DNA of 64,000 bases, from positions 61,733-125,732 of the forward strand of contig MEPC01000038.1 in NCBI GenBank assembly GCA_001769655.1. The letters are read 5' to 3'. Of this stretch, positions 18,961-28,800 are shown in pieces (positions within the stretch are counted from its first letter, which is position 1; each line of letters begins with the position of its first letter). Source of the stretch: Bacteroidetes bacterium RIFCSPLOWO2_12_FULL_37_12 (GTDB lineage: Bacteria > Bacteroidota > Bacteroidia > 2-12-FULL-37-12). The notes beneath the pieces were generated by a model. That model made no database searches. It had not been told where the DNA came from and saw only the letters and a program-made list of their open reading frames with translations. Made by a program: the position numbers and the translations under genes.

Positions 18961-18968
18961 TAAGTTTG
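18961..18968 (+). promoter_or_regulatory. -7 box (TAAGTTTG) for the rluD-nadB operon
   Basis: TAAGTTTG ends six bases before ATG 18975. Its last three bases are a TTG that could be mistaken for an upstream start codon. Confidence 0.5.
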
Positions 18969-18974
18969 GAATTT

Positions 18975-19997
18975 ATGGACGCAGAATTAAACTTTCCTCA
19001 CGACTCTGAATTGTACGAACATCACCGGCTTACGGTTGACAAAGGTCAGGAGCCCATGCGGGTGGATATTTATCTTACTAATCAGATTTCCGGCTTAAGC
19101 CGTACAAAAATCAAAATAGCATCTGAAATTGAGTTGGTAAGAGTTAATAACAAACCTGTAAAAGTCAGTTATAAAATTAAACCCAATGATGAAATTACGG
19201 TATTATTACCCTTTCCTCCGCAGTTTACTGAAATTATTCCACAACCCATTCCTCTGGATATTGTCTATGAGGATGAGTTTTTGTTGATTGTTAATAAACC
19301 GGCTGGAATGGTAGTTCACCCTGCTTATGGAAATTGGAAAGATACCCTAGTAAACGGATTGCTGTATCATTGCAATAATCTACAGTCAGTACAAAAAGAA
19401 TCACCCCGTCCGGGATTAGTGCATCGCATTGATAAAAACACCTCTGGATTATTGGTTGTGTGCAAAACAGAATTTTCCATGATGCATTTAAGCAAACAAT
19501 TTTTTGAACATTCGGTAGAAAGAAAATACCACGCATTAGTATGGGGAAGTTTTCCTCAACAAACCGGAACCATAAATGCACCCTTGGGAAGAAATCCTAA
19601 CGATCGGAAAACCATGGCGGTTGTGTCACCGGAAAACGGAAAAAATGCTGTCACTCATTTTAGTGTCATAAAAGATTTTACCTATACCTCTTTAATTGAA
19701 TGTACGCTGGAAACGGGAAGAACCCATCAGATAAGAGCACACATGAACTATTTGCGTCACCCGGTATTCAACGATAAAAGTTACGGTGGGAATTCCATTT
19801 TAAAAGGACCCAATGATGGCACTTACCGTACATTTGTAGAAAAATGTTTCAACTTCCTGCCGTCCCAGGCATTACACGCCAAAACACTTGGCTTTATTCA
19901 CCCGGTCACAGGTAAGAACATGTTTTTTGAAAGTCAATGGACCGAAGGATTTTCAAAATTAATAACCGCATGGGAAAAGAATTGTTTGATTTTTTAG
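18975..19997 (+). CDS. rluD: RluA/RluD-family 23S rRNA pseudouridine synthase
   Basis: 340 residues from ATG 18975. The S4-like N-terminal RNA-binding domain (about 28-85) reads MRVDIYLTNQISGLSRTKIK and VRVNNKPVKVSYKIKPND. The catalytic domain starts at IVYEDEFLLIVNKPAGMVVHP. The active site is HRIDKNTSGLLVVCK with Asp153, a conservative HRID version of HRLD. LETGRTHQIRAHM is also typical. It modifies uridines in 23S rRNA. The exact family member (RluD versus other RluA types) is inferred from the S4 domain and length. nadB starts 6 bp after its stop. Confidence 0.88.
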   Translation: MDAELNFPHDSELYEHHRLTVDKGQEPMRVDIYLTNQISGLSRTKIKIASEIELVRVNNKPVKVSYKIKPNDEITVLLPFPPQFTEIIPQPIPLDIVYEDEFLLIVNKPAGMVVHPAYGNWKDTLVNGLLYHCNNLQSVQKESPRPGLVHRIDKNTSGLLVVCKTEFSMMHLSKQFFEHSVERKYHALVWGSFPQQTGTINAPLGRNPNDRKTMAVVSPENGKNAVTHFSVIKDFTYTSLIECTLETGRTHQIRAHMNYLRHPVFNDKSYGGNSILKGPNDGTYRTFVEKCFNFLPSQALHAKTLGFIHPVTGKNMFFESQWTEGFSKLITAWEKNCLIF

Positions 19998-20003
19998 TAA
20001 TAT

Positions 20004-21608
20004 ATGAAACACTACGATTATCTTATCATCGGCTCCGGCATTGCCGGTTTAAGTTTTGCGCTAAAAGCATCCCGGCACGGAACCGTTTGCATCATGACCA
20101 AAGCGCAAAGAGATGAAACAAACACCAAGTATGCTCAGGGAGGAATAGCCGGAGTTTTTAATACGGGTGACTCTTACGAAAAGCATATCAATGACACTAT
20201 AATTGCCGGCGATGGATTATGCAACCGTGAAATTGTAAATTTAGTCGTGAAGGAAGGTCCTGTTCGTATTAAAGAATTAGTCCGCTGGGGAGCCAGCTTT
20301 GACCGCAACCGAAACGGCGAATTTAATTTAGCCAAGGAAGGGGGACATTCCGATAAGAGAATTCTGCATTTTCAGGATAGTACAGGCGCTGAAATTGAAA
20401 GAGCATTGCTGGCTCAGATTTTCAAAAAGAAAAATATTACTCTTCTTGAAAATTATTTTGCGCTTGAGCTGGTAACACAGCATCATTTTGGAAAAAAAAT
20501 AACCAAAGCAAGTCAGGGTATTGAATGTTTTGGTGTATATGCATTTGAGGTTAATACCGCCAAGGTTGAATTTTTTTCAGCCGGCAATGTCATTCTTGCC
20601 TCCGGAGGCGTAGGTCAGGTTTATGCCAACACAACAAATCCATTAATTGCAACCGGTGATGGAATTGCCATGGCTTATCGCGCGAAAGCAAAAGTTGAAA
20701 ACATGGAATTTTATCAATTTCATCCTACTGCATTGTTTCATCCCGGGATTTCTCCTTCTTTCCTTATTACAGAAGCATTACGTGGCGCCGGTGCCGTTCT
20801 AAAAAACCACCAGCAAAAAGAATTCATGTATTCGTATCATGCTCAGGGTTCGTTGGCTCCCAGGGATATAGTGGCACGGGCGATGGATTCTGAAATGAAA
20901 AAAAGCGGTAAGTCGTTCCTGTATCTCGATGCCAGAAAAGTGTCACCCGTAGAATTAAAAAAACATTTTCCTAATGTGTATAACCATTGCAAACATGCCG
21001 GCTACGATATGAGGAAAGACCTCGTGCCGGTGGTGCCAGCCGCTCATTATTGTTGCGGTGGAGTAAAAACCGATGAATGGGGAAAAACCTCCATCCGGAA
21101 ACTTTATGCCTGCGGAGAATGTGCCTCTACAGGTCTGCATGGTGCAAACCGGTTAGCGTCAAATTCTCTGTTGGAAGCTCTTGTATTTTCAAATCGGATT
21201 TTAATGCATTGTCTCGAATTCAAAAAAAGTAATTCGCAAAGAAATCCCAATTTTTCTCCCAAAGATATTCCTCGCTGGGATGCATCCCGAACTACCAATC
21301 CCGAAGAATTAATTCTGATATTGCAGGTAAAAAAAGAAATTCAGGAGATGATGAGCAGTTATGTGGGCATTGTCCGCTCCGATGTTCGTCTGGAGCGCGC
21401 TAAAAAAAGATTAGCCATGTTTTTTGAAGAAACCGAAGCGTTGTATAAAAAAACCACGATAGGTGTTGATTTATGTGAAACAAGAAATCTAATCAGCGCA
21501 GGATACCTGATTATTAAATCTGCCATGCTGAGAAAAGAAAGTCGCGGGTTGCATTATAATACCGATTACCCATTTAAAAAAGAATCAGCGGAAGGGACTG
21601 TGTTCTAA
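20004..21608 (+). CDS. nadB: L-aspartate oxidase (NAD biosynthesis)
   Basis: 534 residues. FAD-binding GSGIAGLSFALKA (10-22), the NadB signature ETNTKYAQGGIAGVF, then EFYQFHPTALFHPG and ITEALRGAGAVL, and RLASNSLLEALVFSNRI near the FAD-binding C-terminus, followed by the helical domain. The enzyme oxidises L-aspartate to iminoaspartate, the first step of de novo NAD synthesis with NadA. nadA and nadC are not in the window. It is in an operon with the pseudouridine synthase and is followed by hairpin A as a likely terminator. Confidence 0.95.
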   Translation: MKHYDYLIIGSGIAGLSFALKASRHGTVCIMTKAQRDETNTKYAQGGIAGVFNTGDSYEKHINDTIIAGDGLCNREIVNLVVKEGPVRIKELVRWGASFDRNRNGEFNLAKEGGHSDKRILHFQDSTGAEIERALLAQIFKKKNITLLENYFALELVTQHHFGKKITKASQGIECFGVYAFEVNTAKVEFFSAGNVILASGGVGQVYANTTNPLIATGDGIAMAYRAKAKVENMEFYQFHPTALFHPGISPSFLITEALRGAGAVLKNHQQKEFMYSYHAQGSLAPRDIVARAMDSEMKKSGKSFLYLDARKVSPVELKKHFPNVYNHCKHAGYDMRKDLVPVVPAAHYCCGGVKTDEWGKTSIRKLYACGECASTGLHGANRLASNSLLEALVFSNRILMHCLEFKKSNSQRNPNFSPKDIPRWDASRTTNPEELILILQVKKEIQEMMSSYVGIVRSDVRLERAKKRLAMFFEETEALYKKTTIGVDLCETRNLISAGYLIIKSAMLRKESRGLHYNTDYPFKKESAEGTVF

Positions 21609-21634
21609 GCAATCTCTCATGTAAATCATACTGT

Positions 21635-21658
21635 AGTGACACGGTGCACCGTGTCACT
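21635..21658. repeat. Palindromic repeat family A, copy 2 (possible bidirectional terminator)
   Basis: Perfect 24-bp palindrome, AGTGACACGGTG plus its reverse complement. It sits exactly in the 70-bp gap between the converging nadB and CAP-domain genes, and both arms contain a GTGNCAC site. Confidence 0.85.
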
Positions 21659-21678
21659 GTAATTTCATTTTTATTGAT

Positions 21679-22380
21679 TCAAAACAAATCCAAAAACTTT
21701 TTCCCCGAAAAATCCATCACCGTATTCCTGCGATACTGGAAGTGCCACTTTTTGGAAACACCTACTCTGTAAAATTTTTCCGATAAGATGTTTTCACGAT
21801 GTCCCACACCCGGGATTCCTTCATCAATCAACAAGTCCATCACTATATCCAATGCATTACGGGGACCATAATCACAATTTTCCCCATACGTGCCATTAAG
21901 ATTCAAAAATAATCTCAGGCGAAGTTTCAATCCGCGGTGACCTTCATACGAGGTGATGCCGGAAATCAAGGCATGGGAAAAAGCAGAAAGCCACAAACCA
22001 ATAGATGGTTTTAATACCTGCATGACTTCCAATTCTTTGAGGTCTCTGTAAAGTGATTCAATATATCTCCTGTTTTTTTGTTTTACAGTGCCATCATACT
22101 TTATTAATATACTGTCCGCAAAAAAAACGGGCGCTACTCTGGAGAGATTCATCAGCAGAATGGTTCTTTTTGCTTGTTTTCCCATGTAAAATGAAAACCG
22201 GGCGGTATTACATTTTTTGTAAAGGGATTTATCCATGCGTACCGAAAAATTGTCTTTAAAGTGTACGGTTGTTTTTGGATTATCGCTTCCACGTACAACT
22301 TTAGATTTAGAATTTATTTTCTGGCTAAAAACAGAAAAATAACTAAAATATATTATGGACAGGAAAATTGATTTTTTCAT
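21679..22380 (-). CDS. CAP-domain (SCP/PR1-like) secreted protein
   Basis: 233 residues with a signal peptide ending at FSVFSQ. From about residue 75 the CAP fold is recognisable: LLMNLSRVAPVFF, LWLSAFSHALISG, GHRGLKLRL, YGENCDYGPRNALDIVMDLL, then the signature IPGVGHRENILSEKFYRVGV and a final VMDFSGK. The His of GHRGL, the Glu of YGEN and the His of GHREN form the usual CAP cavity. Extracellular or periplasmic role unknown; family members include lipid- and sterol-binding proteins. Confidence 0.85.
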   Translation of the reverse strand: MKKSIFLSIIYFSYFSVFSQKINSKSKVVRGSDNPKTTVHFKDNFSVRMDKSLYKKCNTARFSFYMGKQAKRTILLMNLSRVAPVFFADSILIKYDGTVKQKNRRYIESLYRDLKELEVMQVLKPSIGLWLSAFSHALISGITSYEGHRGLKLRLRLFLNLNGTYGENCDYGPRNALDIVMDLLIDEGIPGVGHRENILSEKFYRVGVSKKWHFQYRRNTVMDFSGKKFLDLF

Positions 22381-22402
22381 TATTATTTTTTTATGGCGGC
22401 AT

Positions 22403-22420
22403 AGTGCACCGTGTCGTTAC
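22403..22420. repeat. Family A half element
   Basis: AGTGCACCGTGTCGTTAC matches one arm of the family A palindrome. It lies between the CAP gene start and the stop of the next minus-strand gene. Confidence 0.65.
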
Positions 22421-22426
22421 ACAGCA

Positions 22427-23860
22427 TCAACCCCCACCCCCCATCTCTCCCACTTTCTCCTTAAGCCAATTGCTATCCGCTACCTGTGTTGTTTCCTGAA
22501 TTCTGTTTCTAACGATTTCAAGCGCCGGTTTTCCATTGCTCCGGCAATCGGAAAGCAGACGGGTAAGGTGAATAAAATTTTTATAATTGGTTTTGTGCTG
22601 TTGTGACACCAAACGGTTCCGGCGAAGGTAAGCAGAAAAACTTTCACACACGCTCGAAACACCGACAATATCTTTCAACTCATAATAAGTTTTTAGCAAG
22701 GTGGTTTTTGAATCTAATGAATAAAAAACGTCTTCGTAATTTACTTTTTGAAGAAACTGCAGGGTGCTGTGAAAATCTTTCTGATGAAAACGCAATTTTG
22801 CCATATTGTATATCCATGCATTTTCACGGTACGCAGACAAAATAAAATTTTTATAGTGCTCTATGAAATTTTCAGTCCACGAGAATTCTGATAACCGCAA
22901 TGAAATCACGACGATGTTTTTATAATCCCAGGGTGAGAGAAATCCCTCTTTGAAAATTATTTTTTTGTCCAGCACATGTTTATAAATTTCGAATAATTCA
23001 TTTAGAAAATTTTCATCGCCGGCATTTATTTTTCGGATGCAATAATTTTGAATATAGGTAAATATTTCCCTCTCCTCTTCCTGTTCTGCAAAACCCGATT
23101 GCTGAAATAACATTTTTTTTAACTTGAAATAATTTGAAGTGTCACCGGAATTTTTCAGCGTAAGAAATATCAGATAATAGATATGCATCACCGGTACATT
23201 TTCATAACTATCCGGATTTTTTTCGAGATGCGAAAGAATTTCATCCATTAAAAGCAACTTGTTTTCTCCGGATAATATCTGACGCTCATTCATCATTTCA
23301 CAAACGTATTTAAGTTTGGTAATAATGTAAAAATTATCAAGCGGGTTGTTTACCGATTCCAGATCAGTGCCACTAATCCGCTCTTCCTGAGAAGATGCCT
23401 GTTTGCTTTTTTCTGCTTCCAGCAAAAAACGGTTATAAAAATACTCTGCATTTCTGAATGATTTCTTTTCCAAAGAGTTTTCTAAAAAAACCATTCCTGA
23501 ACCAACGTGTTTATTCAGTTCTTTCCGGCGTGCATGCTGAAGCATGGTGAAATGAAAATAAAATTCGTTCGCTTGCACTAAGTTTATGGTAATAAAATTT
23601 TCAAGTTGGATAAGCAGTTCTTCCATTAGATGCCGGATGCGCAAGTCGTCAAACTTTTTATGGGGAAACAAATGTCGGAACGCACTTTCACGGGTTGGGA
23701 TTTTTTCAGGTTTCCCGAACGCTTTCCTGTTGAGAAACATAAAAAAATCTGAAAGCAGTTTCTTTTTAGTGTATAACGGGGAATTCAGATATAGTGCAAA
23801 GCGGTTTCTTTCGGTTTTTGAAAGAGTTCGGAGGAGAGAGATGAGCTTGCTGGAGGTCAT
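22427..23860 (-). CDS. Helical (TPR-like) protein of unknown function
   Basis: 477 residues from ATG 23860 (MTSSKLISLLRTLSKTERN). An in-frame ATG at 23953 exists, but the extra 31 residues are simply the translation of the 11-bp repeat array and are unlikely to be native. Soluble and helix-rich throughout, with repeated aromatic helix pairs (NAEYFYNRFLLEAEKSKQA, LHYLIFLTLKNSG-like, NAWIYNMAKLRFHQKDF, YYELKDIVGVSSVCESF), suggesting an alpha-solenoid. Such proteins are common as paralogues in Bacteroidota. I cannot assign a function. The C-terminus is a short glycine tail. Confidence 0.7.
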   Translation of the reverse strand: MTSSKLISLLRTLSKTERNRFALYLNSPLYTKKKLLSDFFMFLNRKAFGKPEKIPTRESAFRHLFPHKKFDDLRIRHLMEELLIQLENFITINLVQANEFYFHFTMLQHARRKELNKHVGSGMVFLENSLEKKSFRNAEYFYNRFLLEAEKSKQASSQEERISGTDLESVNNPLDNFYIITKLKYVCEMMNERQILSGENKLLLMDEILSHLEKNPDSYENVPVMHIYYLIFLTLKNSGDTSNYFKLKKMLFQQSGFAEQEEEREIFTYIQNYCIRKINAGDENFLNELFEIYKHVLDKKIIFKEGFLSPWDYKNIVVISLRLSEFSWTENFIEHYKNFILSAYRENAWIYNMAKLRFHQKDFHSTLQFLQKVNYEDVFYSLDSKTTLLKTYYELKDIVGVSSVCESFSAYLRRNRLVSQQHKTNYKNFIHLTRLLSDCRSNGKPALEIVRNRIQETTQVADSNWLKEKVGEMGGGG

Positions 23861-23863
23861 GGG

Positions 23864-24076
23864 ATTGGAATACGGTGGTAATACGATTGTAATACGATTG
23901 TAATACGGTGGTAATACGGTGGTAATACGATTGTAATACGATTGTATTACCACTGTATCACCACTGTATCACCACTGTATTACCACTGCATTACCATTGT
24001 ATTACTACTGCATTACCATTGTATTACTACTGCATTACCACTGTATTACCATAGTATTACCACTGTATTACTATTT
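23864..24076. repeat. 11-bp minisatellite with a central orientation flip
   Basis: Seven 11-bp units (GTGGTAATACG or ATTGTAATACG) at 23864-23940, then 4 bp, then twelve units on the opposite strand (TATTACCACTG, CATTACCATTG, TATTACTACTG) at 23945-24076. The two blocks are reverse complements and can form one long hairpin. Three more units are at 24317-24349, and the ATG of the next gene lies in the last of them. Confidence 0.9.
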
Positions 24077-24316
24077 TATTTAGCAAAAAACGACACATTC
24101 ATTCCGACAAAGCAGTATAAAAGCAACCACCATAATACAAAAAATTACCTGATAATCAATATATTACACAAATATATTTCTTTTTTAATTAAAAAACAAC
24201 ACTATTTTATTCCGACAAATAAATATTTTTGTACTTTTATTACCTCAAAAATCCTTTTTACCTTTACATTGGAATTGGACTCTTTACGATTTACGATTTA
24301 CAACGAACAACAACTG
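24077..24316. other. AT-rich intergenic region without recognised gene
   Basis: The rest of the 485-bp gap between 23860 and 24346. It is about three quarters A+T, with TTCCGACAAA-type repeats (24099 and 24212) and no convincing coding frame or RNA. It probably contains the promoter for the gene at 24346. Confidence 0.5.
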
Positions 24317-24345
24317 TATTACAATTGCATTGCAACCGAATTACA

Positions 24346-25080
24346 ATGAAAAAACAAAAAAACATCACCCGTACTACGATGATGTGGCTGATTGCTTTTA
24401 TAACAAGCATCGCACAAATCACAAACGCCCAGGAGATTACGCCTGAACAATTCAGCCGTAACCCTCAGTTGTTTTATCAGTCCATTTCTGAAAATGATAA
24501 CCAGAACATCCGTCTTCCTCAGGGTCCGGTTTACAATCACCAATACAGCCAACTTACCCGCGCCGACCTTAACAGACCCACCGTTATAACCGATAACATT
24601 GATGGAAGAGCATCGGAACCCTCGGGTACTTTCGAAAATGCAGATGAAATGGAATTGCCGTCAGTCATTACGGATAATGTGGACGGTAAAGAAGCCCCCT
24701 CGGTCATAACGGATAATGTGGATGGTAAAGAAATTCATTCCTCCGGTTTTCCAAAAAAAATGAATCCGCATGATTCCAGGCGCATGTCTGAAAACGAAGA
24801 GGTGGAAAAAAATTTTTATTCCCTTAAAATTCCGAACGTAATTACTCCCAATGGGGATGGTTATAACGATAGATTTAATTTAAGATTTCTAAGCGGATTT
24901 GAACCCTTTATATTTACCATTTTTAACCGTTGGGGTGAAATTATTTTTAGAAGTTCGTCTTCTTCTAATTCGTGGGAGGGCTCAGATACAAACTATCAGA
25001 TGCATGAAGGAGCTTATTATTATATTATCACCACCTCCAAGGGCTTTAGACGCAGTGGGTTGATTTCGTTGATTCGTTAA
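24346..25080 (+). CDS. Small secreted protein with gliding-motility-type (T9SS type B) C-terminal domain
   Basis: 244 residues from ATG 24346; an in-frame upstream ATG at 24229 would put the signal peptide (MMWLIAFITSIAQITNAQ) internally. The middle holds three copies of VITDNVDGK/R (near residues 80, 105 and 120). The C-terminal domain of about 85 residues begins NVITPNGDGYNDRFNL and continues FTIFNRWGEIIFRSS and GAYYYIITT, the CHU_C / type B sorting domain. Inferred to be exported by the type IX system. No other domain is present, so it is unusually small for its class. Role unknown. Confidence 0.82.
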   Translation: MKKQKNITRTTMMWLIAFITSIAQITNAQEITPEQFSRNPQLFYQSISENDNQNIRLPQGPVYNHQYSQLTRADLNRPTVITDNIDGRASEPSGTFENADEMELPSVITDNVDGKEAPSVITDNVDGKEIHSSGFPKKMNPHDSRRMSENEEVEKNFYSLKIPNVITPNGDGYNDRFNLRFLSGFEPFIFTIFNRWGEIIFRSSSSSNSWEGSDTNYQMHEGAYYYIITTSKGFRRSGLISLIR

Positions 25081-25100
25081 GGGATGGGGGAATAACCACC

Positions 25101-25171
25101 CAACCCCGTAGGGGTTGCATTTCTGTGGTAGAACGATAATCACGTTTTCCACCAACCCCATAGGGGTTGCA
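25101..25171. repeat. Palindromic repeat family C, two left copies
   Basis: AACCCCGTAGGGGTTGCAT at 25102-25120 and AACCCCATAGGGGTTGCAT at 25154-25172 are short stem-loops followed by TTTCTGTGG/TTTTGTGG. They lie directly upstream of the IS200-like transposase. Confidence 0.85.
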
Positions 25172-25246
25172 TTTTGTGGACGTTGCATTTTTTTTGACCA
25201 TTGTATTTTTATTGAATAGTTAATTAAATTTAAAAAATCAAATATT

Positions 25247-25714
25247 ATGAAACCAGGTTCATTCACAAAATTGTATATCCAATTGGTTTTTGCGGTAAAA
25301 TACCGCGAATGTCTCATTCATGAAAATTTCTCAACGGAACTCTATAAATATATTTCAGGGATTATTTCAGGAAAGGATCATAAATCCATTATTGTAAACG
25401 GAATGCCCGACCATATCCATGTTTTTTTAGGACTAAATCCTAATGTTTCCATTTCAGATACAGTGAGAGATATTAAAAGAAGCTCTTCGTTATTTATAAA
25501 TGTAACTGATTGGTTACGCAAAAAATTTGAGTGGCAGGACGGTTATGGTGCTTTTTCCTACAGCCGTTCTCATCTGGATAACGTGTATAAATACATTCAG
25601 AATCAAAAACAACATCATGCCAAACATACATTTAAACAGGAATACACGGGATTATTGAAAAAATTTGAAATTGAATATGATGAGAGATTTTTATTTAATT
25701 TTTTTGATAAATGA
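25247..25714 (+). mobile_element. IS200/IS605-type Y1 transposase (possible REP-associated transposase)
   Basis: 155 residues, intact. Y1_Tnp fold: FTKLYIQLVFAVKYR at the start, HUH motif His56-Ile-His58 in MPDHIHVFLGL, and catalytic Tyr116 in VYKYIQNQKQHH, which is a standard IS200 spacing. Such enzymes cut and rejoin single-stranded DNA at hairpins through a 5'-phosphotyrosine link. There is no TnpB or accessory gene. Three family C hairpins flank the gene (two left, one right), as expected for a REP-associated or IS200-like unit. Full length and intact motifs suggest recent or continuing activity. Confidence 0.88.
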
Positions 25715-25791
25715 TTTTGAAATTTTTTGAAATTATAGTCACCAACATAATGAAATATCATACAACAAAATGGAACCTCATCCATCAATAA

Positions 25792-25816
25792 TGGAACCTC
25801 GTAGAGGTTGTATTTT
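25792..25816. repeat. Palindromic repeat family C, right copy
   Basis: GGAACCTCGTAGAGGTTGTATT is a diverged but base-paired version of the left hairpins (CCCC/GGGG replaced by CCTC/GAGG), 80 bp after the transposase stop. A partial copy, TGGAACCTCAT, is at 25770-25780. Confidence 0.75.
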
Positions 25817-25850
25817 TGTTTTGTGAAATAGTTTTCAGCAAAATATTCAT

Positions 25851-25858
25851 TATCTTCG
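25851..25858 (+). promoter_or_regulatory. Near-consensus -7 box (TATCTTCG)
   Basis: TATCTTCG, one mismatch to TAnnTTTG, 21 bp before ATG 25880. Confidence 0.35.
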
Positions 25859-25879
25859 CACACTTAATTTTTTAATAAA

Positions 25880-28800
25880 ATGAAAAAACAACTCTTCTCC
25901 CTCACCGCTTTGTTTTTCTTTACGCTCGTTTATGCGTTCGGACAAAGCGATTCTTGCGGTATAGCAACTTTTTTATGTGGTAATAATACCAACCAAAATA
26001 CTCAAGCAAGTTCTTCTACCATTGATATTCCTGGAAATACTATTTGTGGACTTGCTATTACTTCAAATATTGTCTGGTATCAGGTTAAAGGTAAAAAAGG
26101 GGGGGGGACAGCTACCATTAATTTTTCAGGTGTTGATTCTACAACTTTTAAAGTCGGAGCTTTTAGCGGCTCATGTGGTAGTTTAACAGCTGTCCCTGAT
26201 GTCAATGGATGTATCAGATCTAATGGTTCATTTTCAATACAATTTGCTGTTTTAGAAGATAGTATTTATCATATTGCTATAGATGATGAAGGAAAAGTTG
26301 AGAAAAAATTTACAGTTAACGCAAGTGGTGAAGTTATTGAAAATCCCAAAGATGTTTTAGCACTTTCTGATTTTGTTTTTAATCCATTAATTGGCTGTCT
26401 CAGTGATATAGAAGAAGATAGTGTGCTTTTTTCTACGGCAATTGATGCAACTGATTCATTAAGATTGGGATCAAATGTTAGATTATTTTTCTCGTCTGAT
26501 CATGGAAAAACACAATACATACATTTTTCAAATTCACAACAGGATAATGATTCCCTTGTTTCTTATGATTCTCCCGGAACTTACTCACCTGCGCTCAGAG
26601 CCCTAAATGAATGTCCAGTTGATACAACCCAGGCAATGCTAACAAATCTGAGTGATCTCAATGTGGTAGATTTGGTGGGATCCATTGCTTTTCGCCCGAT
26701 AACAGGCACAGAAACTGCCAACACAACCCTTGCCTCTAACCCTCAGATGTGTGGCTTTGATACAATCATGTTTAAAGGAACTGCTAATATAACTCCTGGG
26801 GGTCTCGATTCCCCGTATGACCAAACTTATACCTCCGAATGGAAATGGATTTTCGGTGACCCCGCTTCAGGTTCTCTGGATACCGTTATTCATACTGTAG
26901 GCGTTGATGTTTTTAATAATGGCGTAGGATGTAATCGCGATTCTTCAGTAGTACGGCACTCTTACGGCGGTAGAATTACACCTTTTTTTGTTACCTTAAT
27001 TATTCAGGGGCAGTGCGGACCCGATACCGTTAAAGATTTCCTTGTGGATGCCGATACTTTTAAAGTTCAGGTTTCTCCCGACCAGGAAGTTTGTCAAGGA
27101 ACACCTATTGATAACCTTGATACCTTAACTACTCAGGGAACTCCTCCCCCATCCCAACCATTCTCTTTTTACCAATGGTCAAAAGTTAGCGGTCCCGCTG
27201 TAAAAATTGACTCAGTAAACAGACCTTTAACTACATTTAATTTCGGCACTAATTTATTGAACCCGGGAGTTTATGTATTTGAATTTATCATTCGCGATGC
27301 TGAGGGTTGTCAGGCAAGAGATAGCGCTCAAATCACCATTAACCCCCGCCCCATCGTCACTCTCCCCGATACAATAGGAAAAATTTGCGCTTACTATCCG
27401 GTACCTTTTGACGTGGCACTTCCCTTTGACACTGTCTCAGTTACCAGTGGCACCCCACCCTATACATTCCTTTGGTCTCCCGCTACAGACCTTAGCGACC
27501 CGAATATTCAGAACCCAATTTCAACACCAGCAAATACACAATCTTATACATTAAATGTCGTGGACAGCAAAACCTGTGACACTACTTCTTTACCCATGGT
27601 GGTTTATGTGTTTCCTAAACCAAATCCTACCCCCGACCCAGAACAGCTCTGTGTGAATGAAGTGCCACTTACAGCCGCTTTTACCATTGAATGGCCTGAA
27701 GGTTCTGTCAATGAACCCTTAGGTCCTCATGGCGCGGTAAACCCATACGATTCTACAATCAATCCTTCTCTAAATCAGCCCCCGGATTTTGTTCAGGATA
27801 CCATTAAATGGTTCCCTTCAACAGATTATTATGTGCTTGACCTTGCATCTGCTACTGATTTTCAAACAGCAACTTTTACAGATACGGTAACTATTACTGC
27901 TGATTTTACTAAATCAACCAAACCGCGTTTCGTAGGTATTTATGACTTTGAAGTTTGGGCTACCAATGGTTCTACCGGTTGTCTCGACACTATTACAGGT
28001 GGGTTCAGTGTTTATGATACTATTACTTCTGCCACTATTTCTGCTTCAAAAACCATCATGTGCGAAAACGACAGCACTCAACTTGATATGGTTGTTGATA
28101 TTCCTATTACTCCTCCCATTCAATTAACGTATGTGTGGTACAGAAGAAATGTATCAACAGGAGCTATTGTTCCTTTCAGCTTGGCAACTCCGCCTTTCTT
28201 TATTCAACGTCCTGAAGGCGACTGGGATTTTTGGGCTGAAGTTACCAACGGAGATACGAGTGGGACTTGCTCTAAAAACAGTGACACCATCAGAGTGTCT
28301 GTCAATTCTGCACCCATTGTGGTGGCAACTGCTCTTGAAGACACCCTCTGCGAAGCGGATACAATTACTTTAGACGGAAGCGGAAGCACGTATAACCCCG
28401 GTTCCGCTACGATTAAATGGGTGAGCGAAAGTGGCACTCCCATAGAAAACGATACTTTAATTACAACCACTGCCATCATCACAAAATCAGAACGGTTCCG
28501 ACTGGTTATTCTTTATGGCTCATCTGTTCCTCCTTGTAGTGACACCGCCTTTGTTGACGTAAACTTCCATAACAAACCCGCCGCTACTTTCACACTCAGC
28601 AAAACAGATGTTTGTCCGGCTAGCCCCGATACAGTGGTACTCGATGGCACCGGTAGTAACACCGACCCGAGAACCACCTACGCATGGTCAGCAAATATTC
28701 CCGGTGTTACCTTTGACGATGGCACTGCATTAATTACTACCGCCAGAAATGTCATTGGTCAAACTATTTTTACATTGACTGTCACCGACAGTACCCGTTG

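Noticed and set aside
23942..24349. + strand frame of 135 codons with YYHCITTV repeats
   Set aside because: It is read from the 11-bp minisatellite; 33-bp periodicity explains the protein repeat. The matching 31-residue N-terminal extension on the other strand (23953-23861) was rejected for the same reason.
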